From NCBI RefSeq assembly GCF_001975225.1, contig NZ_CP019445.1, positions 1 to 64,000 of the forward strand: 64,000 nucleotides of DNA, read 5' to 3'. Source of the DNA: Kosakonia cowanii JCM 10956 = DSM 18146. GTDB taxonomy: Bacteria > Pseudomonadota > Gammaproteobacteria > Enterobacterales > Enterobacteriaceae. This document shows positions 38,643-48,237 of this stretch, in pieces. Made by a program: the position numbers and the translations under genes. The notes beneath the pieces were generated by a model. The model was not told the DNA's origin. It saw only the letters and a list, made by a program, of their open reading frames with translations, and ran no database searches. Positions within the stretch are counted from its first letter, which is position 1, and every line of letters begins with the position of its first letter.

Positions 38643-39953
38643 ATGCGTATGCCTTTCCTTAAACACCTTTTTTCCCTGAGCCGCCTGCGTTCATCCGCGT
38701 CTTATAACGCACTTTGCCAGAATAAACCTGTCATTGAATTCAGTCCGGAAGGGATCATCCATAGCGCCAGCCCGCAGTTTCTCTCCGCGATGGGTTATCG
38801 CGCGGATGAGATCATCGGCCAGCACCACCGCATTTTCTGCCCGCCGTCGCTGGTGAACTCAGCGGAGTACGCGCAGTTCTGGCAACGCCTTTCGCGCGGC
38901 GAAAGCTTTAGCGGCAAATATCTGCGCCTGGCCAAGGGCAATCGCCCTGTATGGCTTGAAGCCAGCTATATCCCCGTCACCAACCGTCACGGCGCGGTGA
39001 CCCGAGTGATAAAAATTGCGGCCGATATTTCTGAGCGTATTCATGTTGCGCTTGAGAAGGAGGCGATCGTTAATGCCATCGGTCGCTCGATGGCCATCAT
39101 CGCCTTCAGCCCGGAAGGGATGGTGCTGGAAGCGAATGACAACTTCCTGAGCACCACTGGCTATAAACGCGATGAAGTGATCGGCAAGCATCACCGTCTT
39201 TTCTGCTCTGAGACACTGTATAAAAGTGACGAATACCGCCAGTTCTGGGAGAGGCTGAATCAGGGCGAGTTCTTTTCCGGTCAGTTTCCACGCCTGAACC
39301 GCCGGGGCGAGCCTTTATGGCTGCGGGCAACCTATAACCCTGTGTTTAACAGCGACGGGCAGCTCTATAAGATTGTGAAATTCGCTACCGATGTCACGGC
39401 AGATGTGCTGCGCAACCAGCGGGAGCAGGAGGCGGCTGTCCACGCATGGGATATGGCGGTGCAAACTCGTGGCAGCGCGCAGAACGGTGCGACGGTTATC
39501 GAAAACAGCATCCGCATGATTGACACCATTGCCCAGAGAATGAGCACGGTCTCCAGCGATGTCTCGCGGCTCAACGATCAGTCTGACAGCATCGACGGGA
39601 TGGTTGAGACCATCCGCAGCTTTGCCATGCAGACAAGATTGATTGCACTGAACGCCGCGATTGAAGCTGCGCGAGCGGGCGCATCCGGACGCAGTTTTGC
39701 CGTGGTGGCCGCAGAAGTGCGAACGCTTGCAGCGAGCGTCAGCAGCGCGACGGAAGAGATCGAGCGGGTTGTAGCCAGCAATAATCAGCTCGCCAAAGAG
39801 GTGCTGAACGGCATCGAAAATAACCTGATGAGCACCCGCGAAGGTGTGACGCTGATGCGTGAAGCGGGCGAAGTAATTGCCAGCATCCAGAAAAATGCAG
39901 CCGGGGTTGAAGCCGCGGTGAAAGATGTCGCCCTTTCCGTCAAAGCTGACTGA
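38643..39953 (+). CDS. Cytoplasmic chemoreceptor with two PAS domains
   Basis: 436 residues without membrane segments. Two tandem PAS domains (about residues 29-140 and 150-260) share ANDNFLSTTGYKRDEVIGKHH-like stretches. They are followed by a methyl-accepting signalling domain with the conserved hairpin tip ALNAAIEAARAGASGRSFAVVAAEVR. The signalling part is short (about 170 residues) and lacks a C-terminal NWETF pentapeptide. It probably senses a redox or small-ligand cue and signals through CheA. The promoter is FliA-type. Confidence 0.9.
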   Translation: MRMPFLKHLFSLSRLRSSASYNALCQNKPVIEFSPEGIIHSASPQFLSAMGYRADEIIGQHHRIFCPPSLVNSAEYAQFWQRLSRGESFSGKYLRLAKGNRPVWLEASYIPVTNRHGAVTRVIKIAADISERIHVALEKEAIVNAIGRSMAIIAFSPEGMVLEANDNFLSTTGYKRDEVIGKHHRLFCSETLYKSDEYRQFWERLNQGEFFSGQFPRLNRRGEPLWLRATYNPVFNSDGQLYKIVKFATDVTADVLRNQREQEAAVHAWDMAVQTRGSAQNGATVIENSIRMIDTIAQRMSTVSSDVSRLNDQSDSIDGMVETIRSFAMQTRLIALNAAIEAARAGASGRSFAVVAAEVRTLAASVSSATEEIERVVASNNQLAKEVLNGIENNLMSTREGVTLMREAGEVIASIQKNAAGVEAAVKDVALSVKAD

Positions 39954-40354
39954 CTTCAACAAACAGAAATACGCCACGCCATAACCTAAATTTCCCGTCC
40001 AGATCAGGAGAGGGTCGAGCACGCAGCTTGCTGCCGTAAGCCCCCTCTCCGCTCTTTACTGCCTCTTTGCCCCCTTTTTAACCCCTGTGCACACCTATTG
40101 ATACGCAAGGAACAATCAATTAAAGCCTGCGGTGAATAGCGATTTCCTCGATTAAACAAGCCGTTACGCCTGAACTTAGCCGCCCCGCCTCACGCCGACT
40201 GTTTCGTCGCGAAATTATTTACATCTCTCCCACTATCTTTCCGTAAAAATCCTGCCACAATTCACTCAATAAAATCGCGCGTAATTAGTTAACGCGCTAT
40301 TTATATAACGTAACAACAACACTTTTGGCCACCGCTATCAAACAGGGCGCGACT
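39954..40354. other. Intergenic region between the two chemoreceptor genes
   Basis: 401 bp with no gene. It becomes AT-rich toward 40350. No sigma-28 promoter as clear as that of the first receptor was found before the second; nothing else seen. Confidence 0.4.
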
Positions 40355-41719
40355 ATGAACACATTGAAAAACTACACTATCCGCCGCGTCGTGTTATGGA
40401 TCCTCCTGACAGCGCTGGCACTGATTACCGCCACCGGCGGCTATGCGGCCTTTGCCGTGCGCGATATGAACAGACAGGCTGACGAGAGCACAGCGCTGAC
40501 CCAGCAGGCGATCTTCCTCTCCCACGCCACGCAGGTGTTGCAACAGGGAAGCGCAGCCGAAAAAGCGGCCTTGATAAATGAAATCCCGCCGGGCACGGAG
40601 TGGGCCACAGAGGCGTTATCCGGCTCCGCCAGCGCCTGGAAAATGCTGGCCAGCGAGCATCTGGCGGCGTTAACCCGTAAGTCTCATGACAATAGCGCGC
40701 AGATTGCCGCCGATCGCACTCAACTCGATATCGTTCTGATTATTGCTCTGTTGGCGGCGGCCGGGCTGGTGTTGTTTTGTGACTGCTACCTGGTTATCCA
40801 TCTGGTGAAGCCGGTTGGTGATATCCGCGCCCATTTCCGCCTGATTGCGCAGGGTGATTTAACTTACCAGCCACAGGATATTGGCCGTAACTGCGTCGGT
40901 CAGATGATCCCGCTGGTGCGTGAGATGCAGAACAGCCTGCTGACGACCGTGAGCGCGATCAGCGAGAACAGCGATGCGCTGCACCGTGAAGCACGCGAGA
41001 TTGCCGCCGGTAACAGCGATCTGGCAAACCGTACAACCCAGCAGGCGGCAGCCCTTGAACAGGCGGCATCCAGCATGGAGGAGTTGACCTCAACGGTCAG
41101 CCACAACGCTGATAATGCGCGTCAGGTTCGCGATCTGTCGGTGATGACCGCACACACCACCGAGAAAGCCAGCAACCTGGTGGAGACACTGGCCAGCACC
41201 ATGAACCGCATTGCCGATGGCTCCGAGCAGATCCGCCAGTTCACCTCCACCATCAACAGCATTGCTTTCCAGACCAATATCCTTGCATTGAATGCCGCTG
41301 TTGAAGCGGCGCGTGCCGGCGAGCAGGGCCGCGGTTTCGCCGTGGTGGCAACAGAAGTACGCTCCCTCGCCCAGCGCAGTGCGGCGGCGGCGCGTGAAAT
41401 TGAGTCGCTGATCAAATCCGCGATTACCTCGGTTCATGAGGGCAAAGATGTGGCGGAAGATGCCGGTGAGGCGATGAGCGAAGTAAAAGGTAATGTCGCC
41501 AGCGTCAATGCGCTGATTGGCGAAATCGCCCTCGCCTCCGATGAGCAGAGTAAAGGCATCTCGCTGGTGACTCACGCGGTTGCTGAGCTGGATCGCGTAA
41601 CTCAGCAGAACGCGGCGCTGGTACATCAGATTACGGCGTCAGCCAGCAACCTTAATGGCAGAACGGAAACCCTGCGCGGCGTGGTGCAGCACTTTACGCT
41701 GCCGCTCACGGTGAGCTGA
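40355..41719 (+). CDS. Methyl-accepting chemotaxis protein with a small periplasmic domain
   Basis: A 454-residue membrane receptor. Segment 1 is at about residues 12-35 and segment 2 at about 124-151, leaving a periplasmic sensor of only about 88 residues against roughly 160 in Tar. A HAMP domain and the signalling domain with [29 protein letters not shown] follow. It ends in LPLTVS without the CheR-binding pentapeptide, so it depends on other receptors for adaptation. ATG 40355 ([11 protein letters not shown]) was chosen over an upstream start. A terminator follows at 41826. Confidence 0.92.
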   Translation: MNTLKNYTIRRVVLWILLTALALITATGGYAAFAVRDMNRQADESTALTQQAIFLSHATQVLQQGSAAEKAALINEIPPGTEWATEALSGSASAWKMLASEHLAALTRKSHDNSAQIAADRTQLDIVLIIALLAAAGLVLFCDCYLVIHLVKPVGDIRAHFRLIAQGDLTYQPQDIGRNCVGQMIPLVREMQNSLLTTVSAISENSDALHREAREIAAGNSDLANRTTQQAAALEQAASSMEELTSTVSHNADNARQVRDLSVMTAHTTEKASNLVETLASTMNRIADGSEQIRQFTSTINSIAFQTNILALNAAVEAARAGEQGRGFAVVATEVRSLAQRSAAAAREIESLIKSAITSVHEGKDVAEDAGEAMSEVKGNVASVNALIGEIALASDEQSKGISLVTHAVAELDRVTQQNAALVHQITASASNLNGRTETLRGVVQHFTLPLTVS

Positions 41720-42184
41720 GTTTCCTGAAGCAACGTGTTACACGGGACGAGGCTACGCACCGGAAAAGTCACCGGACGTAGTAATAAAAAAGCAGACGTC
41801 TTTTATCCTCTTCGTCTTATTTATAACGGGCAGTGCCGATGTCGCGGCTGCCCGTTTTTTTTCTCTCTTTTTGGGCAACTGAAATATTCTTCTTATTTAT
41901 TAATGGTGTTGTTATGAGATCTTTCCATTCCCTTGCACCTGATGCTCTTTTCCCCGGCTGGCGGGCGCTAATGGTGTAAATTAAATTGTGAAATAAATGT
42001 GAGACCGCACCTTTTACAGGCATCAGTTGCGCTCCGTTACTGCTAATATCAATACAAATCATATTTGCATTGGGCTGACGTTGCCTGCCGGTATGCTTCC
42101 ATTCCGCTGTAACAACTAAAAAGCGTGTTCAGCACCCTTTATCTCTTTTTTTACCCACCGTCCACAGCCGGTTGGGAGGCAACA
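41720..42184. other. Intergenic region between the chemoreceptor and GAF-EAL genes
   Basis: 465 bp without a convincing gene. It holds the terminator of the chemoreceptor (41826-41862) and an AT-rich stretch with possible promoters upstream of the GAF-EAL gene. Confidence 0.45.
41826..41862 (+). terminator. Rho-independent terminator after the chemoreceptor gene
   Basis: ACGGGCAG (41826-41833) and CTGCCCGT (41848-41855) form an 8-bp stem followed by eight T. It ends the chemoreceptor transcript. Confidence 0.85.
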
Positions 42185-43960
42185 ATGTTACTTAATATCG
42201 GCGGCGACAAAGAGCGCCATTTTCTGGCGTTACAGGCCCTGCTGAACCCGGATGACAGCCGCGATGATGTGCTGCGTAAAATTACCCAGCTCGCCGCCAG
42301 AATGTTAAAAATACCCGGCAGCTTTATTTCCGTGCTTGATGATGAGAATCAGTATGTGCGGGCCGCGATCAACTTCCAGCTGGAGACCTCGTCGCGGGTT
42401 AACTCCTTTTGCCGCTATGCCGTCGACAGCGGTAATCCATTTATCGTGCCGGACACTTTGCAGGACGCCCGCTTTGTCACGCATCCGCTGACCGTTGCCA
42501 GCCCTTTTATTCGCTTCTATGCGGGCGTGCCGCTGACCACCCGCGATGGCATTACACTCGGCACGCTCTGTGTGGTGGATACCAATCCTCATACCGTAAC
42601 CAAAGAGCAGATTGATACGCTGCGGCTGCTGGGTGAACTGGCAATGTCGTTTCTGGAAGCCTGGCACTACGCCGGCCTGACGGATGCCATTACCGGGCTG
42701 CCGAACAAGCTGCACCTGCTGCGCGATATCCAGTTGCTGAACGCGGCGAACGATACCGCCGAGCGCAACCTGATTCTGATTGACTGTATCGACATGCCCC
42801 GCGCTTTCGAACTGGCGCGCACCCGCGGCATGGCCCCGGTTGAAAACCTGCTGCGCGATATGGCAATTATGCTGCCTCTGCGCCTGCGCCCGCTGAAGTG
42901 CGGCAAACTCTATATGGTAGCGACGGGCCGCTTTGCCCTGCTGACGCGTGCGTCGGACAATATTTCGGCCTGCGCCATCGCCAATCGCTTGCAGGGCGTC
43001 AGCGCCGAGCTGGAACCGGGCATCACCGTCGAGTTCCGCGTGCATACCGCGGGCAAAACCTTTATCCCCGGCGATCTCTCCGCCAGAGAGGTACTCAATA
43101 AAGCAGTGCATGCCCTGCATGAGCGCATCCGCCAGAACACCTTCCAGCTGCCGGAAACCATCATTGATGAGGATGCCGCGGCGATGCCGGTGCTGATGGA
43201 GGAGCTGGCGCAGGCCATCGATGGCAAACTGTCAGGGCTTTATCTCGTCTACCAACCGAAAATGTGTCTGCAAACCGACGCGCCGGTTGGCATTGAAGCG
43301 CTGATCCGCTGGCGGCATCCGCAAAAAGGCGAACTCTCGCCAGGGATGTTTATTCCCTTTGCTGAGCAGGCCGGTCTGCTACAGGATCTGACAGGCTGGG
43401 TTATCGCCAATGTGATTACCCAACTGGCAAGCTGGCATGCGCTCGGGCTTGCACTGCCGGTCTCCGTCAACGTCAGCATTCAGGATATCTCCGCGCCCGG
43501 CTTTGCCGACAGCCTCGAAGCGCGCATGATCCGCGCCCGCCTCCCCACCAGCCTGCTCGGCATTGAGTGTCTGGAAACTGAACGCATCATTGAGAGTGCG
43601 GCAGCGTTGAAAGGCCTGGAGATGCTGAAACTGCGCGGCTTCCCTATTTCGCTCGATGATTTCGGCACCGGCTACAGCAACATCAGCTACCTGCGACGTA
43701 TGCCGATCGACATCATCAAACTGGATCAGAGCCTGATCTCTAAACTGTCAGAAGATACCGCCTCGCGCATTATCGCCCGCAGTATTATCGGCATGCTGAA
43801 AGAGCTGGATTATGTCGTGCTGGCGGAAGGGGTGGAGAATGCGCAGACCGGTGCAACCCTGCAAAAGTATGGCTGCGACCAGGCGCAGGGTTATCTCTAT
43901 GCCCGCCCGCTTCCGGCCCAGGAGATGAGCAGCTGGCTGGAGTGGAAGATCCGTACCTGA
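42185..43960 (+). CDS. GAF-EAL c-di-GMP phosphodiesterase
   Basis: 591 residues, cytoplasmic. A GAF domain (about residues 30-160; FCRYAVDSG, FYAGVPLTTRDGITLGTLCVVD) is followed by a degenerate GGDEF-like region with no GG(D/E)EF. An intact EAL domain follows: PVGIEALIRWRHP, VNVSIQD, ISLDDFGTGYSNISYL, IDIIKLDQSL and VLAEGVEN, all catalytic residues present. It is therefore a likely active phosphodiesterase controlled by a ligand or redox signal at GAF. ATG 42185 follows GGGAGG; an upstream start at 42125 is less likely. It sits beside two chemoreceptors, linking motility and c-di-GMP. Confidence 0.9.
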   Translation: MLLNIGGDKERHFLALQALLNPDDSRDDVLRKITQLAARMLKIPGSFISVLDDENQYVRAAINFQLETSSRVNSFCRYAVDSGNPFIVPDTLQDARFVTHPLTVASPFIRFYAGVPLTTRDGITLGTLCVVDTNPHTVTKEQIDTLRLLGELAMSFLEAWHYAGLTDAITGLPNKLHLLRDIQLLNAANDTAERNLILIDCIDMPRAFELARTRGMAPVENLLRDMAIMLPLRLRPLKCGKLYMVATGRFALLTRASDNISACAIANRLQGVSAELEPGITVEFRVHTAGKTFIPGDLSAREVLNKAVHALHERIRQNTFQLPETIIDEDAAAMPVLMEELAQAIDGKLSGLYLVYQPKMCLQTDAPVGIEALIRWRHPQKGELSPGMFIPFAEQAGLLQDLTGWVIANVITQLASWHALGLALPVSVNVSIQDISAPGFADSLEARMIRARLPTSLLGIECLETERIIESAAALKGLEMLKLRGFPISLDDFGTGYSNISYLRRMPIDIIKLDQSLISKLSEDTASRIIARSIIGMLKELDYVVLAEGVENAQTGATLQKYGCDQAQGYLYARPLPAQEMSSWLEWKIRT

Positions 43961-44179
43961 TATAGCAACAATTTGCCGTTTGCTCACACAGATCTTCGCC
44001 AGGCGGCGGAACGCCAAATAAAATATAATTATCAATTAGTTAGGATTATGTCGCCGCCGCTTCGTAATACATATATACATTTAATGTATACAAGATCGCG
44101 TATTCACAAATAGTGTGATTGAATTCATTGCATCCCGGAGTAATATTCGTCTGAAATAATGTCTTCAAATGGGTAGTCC

Positions 44180-44521
44180 ATGAAAAACGTCATACTGAGT
44201 ATGCTAATAAAAATGTCCAGGATGGACGCGCAAATGAAAGAGCTGACCGCCCAAATCGAGGCGCAGTCGCTGGTCGTTGCCGCCCTGACGCTGACCGTCG
44301 GCAAAGGCGGCGGGCTGGATGAAATGGTGGCAAGCATTAATAAGTCGATTAACTCCGTGCTGGAGACGCCCGACGCCGCGCTGCAATCCGACGCCGAGCT
44401 GCTGCTGGTGAAATTTCATGAGCAGGTGGAATTAACGCGCGCCGTCAGCAAAGAGTCGGATGAGATCCCCACCGTCGTTACAGGTGGTGACCTGACAACC
44501 GATCAACCCGGGCAGAGCTAA
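44180..44521 (+). CDS. IraP-like anti-adapter protein
   Basis: 113 residues, mainly coiled coil. The N-terminus (MKNVILSMLIKMSRMDAQMKELTAQIEAQ, split here for length) follows the pattern of E. coli IraP, which starts MKNLIAELLFKLA and has KELCAQVEA; the later SDAELLLVKF matches its DTELL region. IraP binds the adapter RssB and protects sigma-S from ClpXP during phosphate starvation. It is longer than E. coli IraP (86), mostly by a polar tail ending TDQPGQS. The assignment is by resemblance, not certain. Confidence 0.6.
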   Translation: MKNVILSMLIKMSRMDAQMKELTAQIEAQSLVVAALTLTVGKGGGLDEMVASINKSINSVLETPDAALQSDAELLLVKFHEQVELTRAVSKESDEIPTVVTGGDLTTDQPGQS

Positions 44522-44532
44522 CCTGCCGCTTT

Positions 44533-44928
44533 TTACCCGGCGTTTACCCACGCCTGGTTCTGTATCACCACCCGGTAGCCGTCGGCATCGGCAAAGGTGC
44601 GCCCGTGACGATCCCAGTAGGGGTTAAACGACGCCACCGGAATAAAACCGGCATCCAGCATCGTTGCGCAGGCCGCCTCCCACTCCGCTTTCTCGGGGTA
44701 GTAGAGCACCAGCAAATCTTCGTCCGTCTGCGAAGGCTGCACCGGATGATGGTGGCAGAGGGTTAATTCCATATGCCAGCCCAATCCTTCCCGGCCTAAC
44801 ATCACGCCGCTGAAACCTTCATGATCGCTGAAGTCCGCAATACGCTTCAGCCCTAATCCTTTGCTGTACTGCTGATAAGCCTGCTCAAGGTTGGTCACCG
44901 GCCTGGCAATTCTCATATGAGTAAACAT
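44533..44928 (-). CDS. VOC-family (glyoxalase/dioxygenase-like) protein
   Basis: 131 residues with the paired beta-alpha-beta-beta-beta halves of the VOC fold: HMRIARPVTNLEQAYQQYSKGLGLKRI at the start and WDRHGRTFADADGYRVVIQN at the end. Potential metal ligands are His5, the Glu in WHMELTLC and the C-terminal region. AGGAGCG precedes the ATG. It could be a small-molecule lyase or an antibiotic-binding protein; the substrate is unknown. Confidence 0.85.
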   Translation of the reverse strand: MFTHMRIARPVTNLEQAYQQYSKGLGLKRIADFSDHEGFSGVMLGREGLGWHMELTLCHHHPVQPSQTDEDLLVLYYPEKAEWEAACATMLDAGFIPVASFNPYWDRHGRTFADADGYRVVIQNQAWVNAG

Positions 44929-45021
44929 TCCGCGCTCCTGTCATTGGGTTAATTGCCTTTAGCCTACACAGAATTCGCGGGTCGATTTGTCGGTAAGAGC
45001 CTAAGTACTTTCGCATAGAGA

Positions 45022-45618
45022 TTATATTCTTGCGAGCTCTCTTCTTATACGAGTAAGTAAGATAAAAAAATAAAATTTCTTTGCATAGCGCATGAGATGC
45101 CAGTAGCTTAACAACCGCCAGCAAGAGTAAATAATGTATTGAACAGCAACTATTGCGCAGCCGCCGGCATAAAACCATTTCCATGCACCCAGCGTTTCAT
45201 TACTCCATGTAAACCACCCCCCTACGGCTGCCATTATTCCAATGAGCAGCATGAAAAAAGGAAACCAAAAAACATTCTTTTTAATAACCAATTCCGAGTT
45301 GGCGTAATTGTATAAGCTTTTGCCATTGAATACGGATTTACAAAAGCTACTATGTTTTTTACGGTCGAGTAGATAAAACCTTATAGCATAGTCACTTAAT
45401 GCATAGTCCTGCGTCATTTTATACTCTGATAGCTTCAATTCCTGCTGATAAGCGTCTAACGCATCGTTCTCTGTAGCACACGTTTTTAAATAGGCTACCG
45501 CCTCCGCTTTCTTCGCACTGGAAAGGGAAAAGAACGTTTCAAAGATAAGTACTTTTTTCAGAAATGGTAATACAGGCACTAATAACTTAACGGCACCGGC
45601 GATCGATGATACTTCCAT
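45022..45618 (-). CDS. Uncharacterised membrane protein in an AT-rich stretch
   Basis: Not recognised. 198 residues: a hydrophobic patch near the start (VKLLVPVLPFLKKVLIFETFFS), a soluble middle rich in Lys, Tyr and Ser, and two membrane segments (VFWFPFFMLLIGIMAAVGGWFTW and WFYAGGCAIVAVQYIIYSCW) before a basic tail. I start at ATG 45618, which follows GGGAGT. Codon use and base composition are clearly more AT-rich than the neighbours, a sign of horizontal gain. Confidence 0.7.
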   Translation of the reverse strand: MEVSSIAGAVKLLVPVLPFLKKVLIFETFFSLSSAKKAEAVAYLKTCATENDALDAYQQELKLSEYKMTQDYALSDYAIRFYLLDRKKHSSFCKSVFNGKSLYNYANSELVIKKNVFWFPFFMLLIGIMAAVGGWFTWSNETLGAWKWFYAGGCAIVAVQYIIYSCWRLLSYWHLMRYAKKFYFFILLTRIRRELARI

Positions 45619-45806
45619 ATTTACTCCCATGAGATGCGGTTTTCTGATTAGTATAAAAGCAAAGAGTTCGCATAATGTAAAAAATATATCCCTGTTTCTA
45701 ATAAGATATATTTATCATAATTTAATTATTAGCGTTTTATTAATCACCCTAATTAAAGAATTAATATCAGCAAACGCGGAATATAAAAATGCAGGCAGCT
45801 ACCCAT

Positions 45807-45835
45807 AAAAAAGCCCGCCGGGCGGCGAGCTTTTT
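45807..45835 (-). terminator. Bidirectional terminator after the repeat-like protein gene
   Basis: AAAAAGCCCGCC-GGGC-GGCGAGCTTTTT forms a near-perfect stem just past the stop at 45853, with T runs on both strands. Confidence 0.75.
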
Positions 45836-45852
45836 CGTGCATCACGTATGGA

Positions 45853-47472
45853 TTACTCTTCAGCCAGCATCTTCTCTAACCGCGCCCGCACGTTATCATC
45901 CGGCTCCGCGTGGAAGGCGGTTTCCAGCATGCCGTGCAGCTCGGCCGGGAGCTGCTCTTCCGGCCAGCCCTCCAGAGCGTTGAGCGCCATCAGACGGTTA
46001 CGCACCACCGGGCTGCGCAGGCCGGTTTTAATAAGCGACCAGCCCATGCCCGGAAAACGGTTGAGATCCTGGAGGATAAAATCGAGCGCGCCGTGCTGGC
46101 GATACTCAGCGCCGAGACCCATCAGCGTATCTGGCCCGCTGGCAATGGCCGCAAGATCAAGCTGCTGCTCAGCGAGTTGCAGAATGCGCTCCATGCGCTG
46201 CGGGCTTTCGGTCTGCATCAGTTCGTACCAGTTCGCTTCATTGGGCACCGTTTGCTGGCGGGCAAAAACCTGCTCCCAGGTGTCGATGCCTAACAGCTTC
46301 GCCGCGCGCAGGGCGAGGTAAAAATCGCCGTTATCGCAGGCGGTGAGATCCTGCTGCACGCGCGTCAGCCACTTCTCCTGCGCGACAATCGCCTCGACAT
46401 CATCCGCAATCTGCTGGCGGATCTCATCGCTCCAGCCTTCCGCTTGCAGCGTCTCCCAGTTGTTATCTTCATCACCGGCAAACGCGCCGATGGCGCTGGT
46501 GTTGAGCAGGTTGCGCAGATCGTCATTTTGACTGCGGCGAAGCAGCGTGAGATAGCGGTGACAGGCCTGCGCGCCCTCAGGGTAGTCATGGATATCGCGC
46601 GCCGGGCCGCCGGCAATCAGCGCCGCGAGAATATCGCCCGCGCCGGTCAGCACGCCATCATCCACCGCGTCGACCGAAAGCGCCGCCAGCAAGCGCCCTT
46701 TGGTGGCGCAGTCCCAGGCGGTGTACTCATCCATTACAGAATTGGAGTAGCCCTCGCGCAGCAGCCACTCTCGTGTGGCGGGCGAGACCTCATCCGGCAG
46801 GCGCTCGATAAGCTGAATACGCCCCCAGCCGGTGACCCGTTTCGCCAGCGCCGTCAGCGTTGCATCAAATGCCTCTTCCGGCAACATGTTGCGCAGGGCG
46901 ACGGCGGTAAAAAGCGTAAACTCCTCATGCAGCCCAAGCGTGGTCACCAGCGCCCGGTTTTCGTCGGAGGGGAAAAAGGCCAGCAGTGCAATGGCGCATT
47001 TGACAGCGTTGCGATCCGGGCTGTTGGTCGCCAGCCACACCATCAGGTCGTGAACCTGCTGCGGCGACAGCGACGGCGCTTCCGGTAGTTTGTCGGTCAG
47101 AATATCGATGTAATCAAGCGGCGGGCGCGCTTTCAGCAGCGCATAGAAGGTGTTCATATTAGCCGGGGAGGGTTTGCGCAGCACGGCGCTTAATGCGCTG
47201 ATAATCTCATCTGCCGCCTCTTCTGCGTCTGCGCCGCCGCCGTGATGACCAAACGCGCCGTCCATGCCGCCCGCCACCCAGCGCAGCTCGCCCTCTAGGG
47301 TATCTTCATCCGGCAGGGTTTGCGCCTGCTCCGGCAACGGCGCGCTGCCGTCTGCATAAGGGGAGAGAAAGTGGTAGATGCTCTGTCTGTCGCCCGGCCA
47401 GGGAAGCGGGAAAGGTGCGCCCTGCTCTGCTGCCTCTTGTTTACCGAGGAGTTTTGCTAACCATCGCTGCAT
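45853..47472 (-). CDS. Large uncharacterised helical, repeat-like protein
   Basis: Not recognised with confidence. The 539-residue soluble protein is almost all helix, with tandem segments resembling HEAT-like repeats (for example WLATNSPDRNAVKCAIALLAFFP and RLMALNALEGWPEEQLPAEL). The repeats suggest a protein-interaction scaffold. ATG 47472 (MQRWLAKLLGK) follows AAGGA by eight bases; another ATG two codons upstream is too close to it. It is divergent from the next two genes and lies in the same block as a SUKH-domain gene. Confidence 0.75.
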   Translation of the reverse strand: MQRWLAKLLGKQEAAEQGAPFPLPWPGDRQSIYHFLSPYADGSAPLPEQAQTLPDEDTLEGELRWVAGGMDGAFGHHGGGADAEEAADEIISALSAVLRKPSPANMNTFYALLKARPPLDYIDILTDKLPEAPSLSPQQVHDLMVWLATNSPDRNAVKCAIALLAFFPSDENRALVTTLGLHEEFTLFTAVALRNMLPEEAFDATLTALAKRVTGWGRIQLIERLPDEVSPATREWLLREGYSNSVMDEYTAWDCATKGRLLAALSVDAVDDGVLTGAGDILAALIAGGPARDIHDYPEGAQACHRYLTLLRRSQNDDLRNLLNTSAIGAFAGDEDNNWETLQAEGWSDEIRQQIADDVEAIVAQEKWLTRVQQDLTACDNGDFYLALRAAKLLGIDTWEQVFARQQTVPNEANWYELMQTESPQRMERILQLAEQQLDLAAIASGPDTLMGLGAEYRQHGALDFILQDLNRFPGMGWSLIKTGLRSPVVRNRLMALNALEGWPEEQLPAELHGMLETAFHAEPDDNVRARLEKMLAEE

Positions 47473-47651
47473 ACTCATATTCCTTGTATTGAATTCCTGA
47501 TGTTCGCCGGATGCGCAAAACGCCGACCTTATGCCTGTTTATAGCTGATTATGCCCCTGCCGCACAGCGTTGCCCCCCTGATCAAGTAGGTGATCGTACC
47601 TTTCGGAGCAGTAACAATCCCTCTACAACGAGATAAATCCTGGGGTAACGC

Positions 47652-48221
47652 GTGCGCTATGAATGCAATGAAGTGCTGAACGATCTGGTGAACTACTTTC
47701 TGCTTGCCGATATCCGCCTGCTAAAAAAGTTCAAAGATGACAACGATCTCGCTGACGACCTGGCAACGGAGTTTACCCGTAATGAGAGCGGCGATAAGGC
47801 GGTGCTCGAAGGTGTGCTGATCCCGATGACGGGCGTTGAAAACTACCCCTACACCATTATTTTCACCCTGCCACCCGAGACGCCGGAGCTGCTGAAAGCG
47901 GAAAACAATCTCCAGCACCGCCGCCCAGGTTACACGCTGCGCGTCGAGCATGGTCAGGTGCAGCTCTTTACCTGGCGCATTCTCGACGACTTCACCGATA
48001 AAAGTATCAGCGCGTTATTGCAGCGCTATGAAGCGCCGAACCGCCCGCATATCGCGCTCGAAAACGGTACTTACTCGGTGGAGATCCTTGCGGGTGAAGT
48101 GTTCCGCGAGGATGACTATCAGCCAGCATTTGAGTTTGTGCTGGAGAAAAACGACGATGCGAAGCCCGCAGCCGACCTTGATATCAACTATCTTTTTAGC
48201 GTCGACAGCCAGAGCTATTAA
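47652..48221 (+). CDS. Uncharacterised protein in front of the SUKH gene
   Basis: Not recognised. 189 residues, soluble and acidic, starting at GTG 47652 (RYECNEVLNDLVNYFLL) after a weak GGGG. Visible stretches are YPYTIIFTLPPETPELL and YSVEILAGEVFREDDYQPAFEF, which look like a beta-rich fold. The SUKH gene follows after 16 bp, so the two are cotranscribed and probably act together. Confidence 0.72.
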   Translation: MRYECNEVLNDLVNYFLLADIRLLKKFKDDNDLADDLATEFTRNESGDKAVLEGVLIPMTGVENYPYTIIFTLPPETPELLKAENNLQHRRPGYTLRVEHGQVQLFTWRILDDFTDKSISALLQRYEAPNRPHIALENGTYSVEILAGEVFREDDYQPAFEFVLEKNDDAKPAADLDINYLFSVDSQSY

Positions 48222-48237
48222 TTGAGAGCGCCCAACA

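Noticed and set aside
40141..40354. Sigma-28 promoter before the second chemoreceptor
   Set aside because: No GCCGATAA-like -10 with a TAAA -35 at the right spacing could be found.
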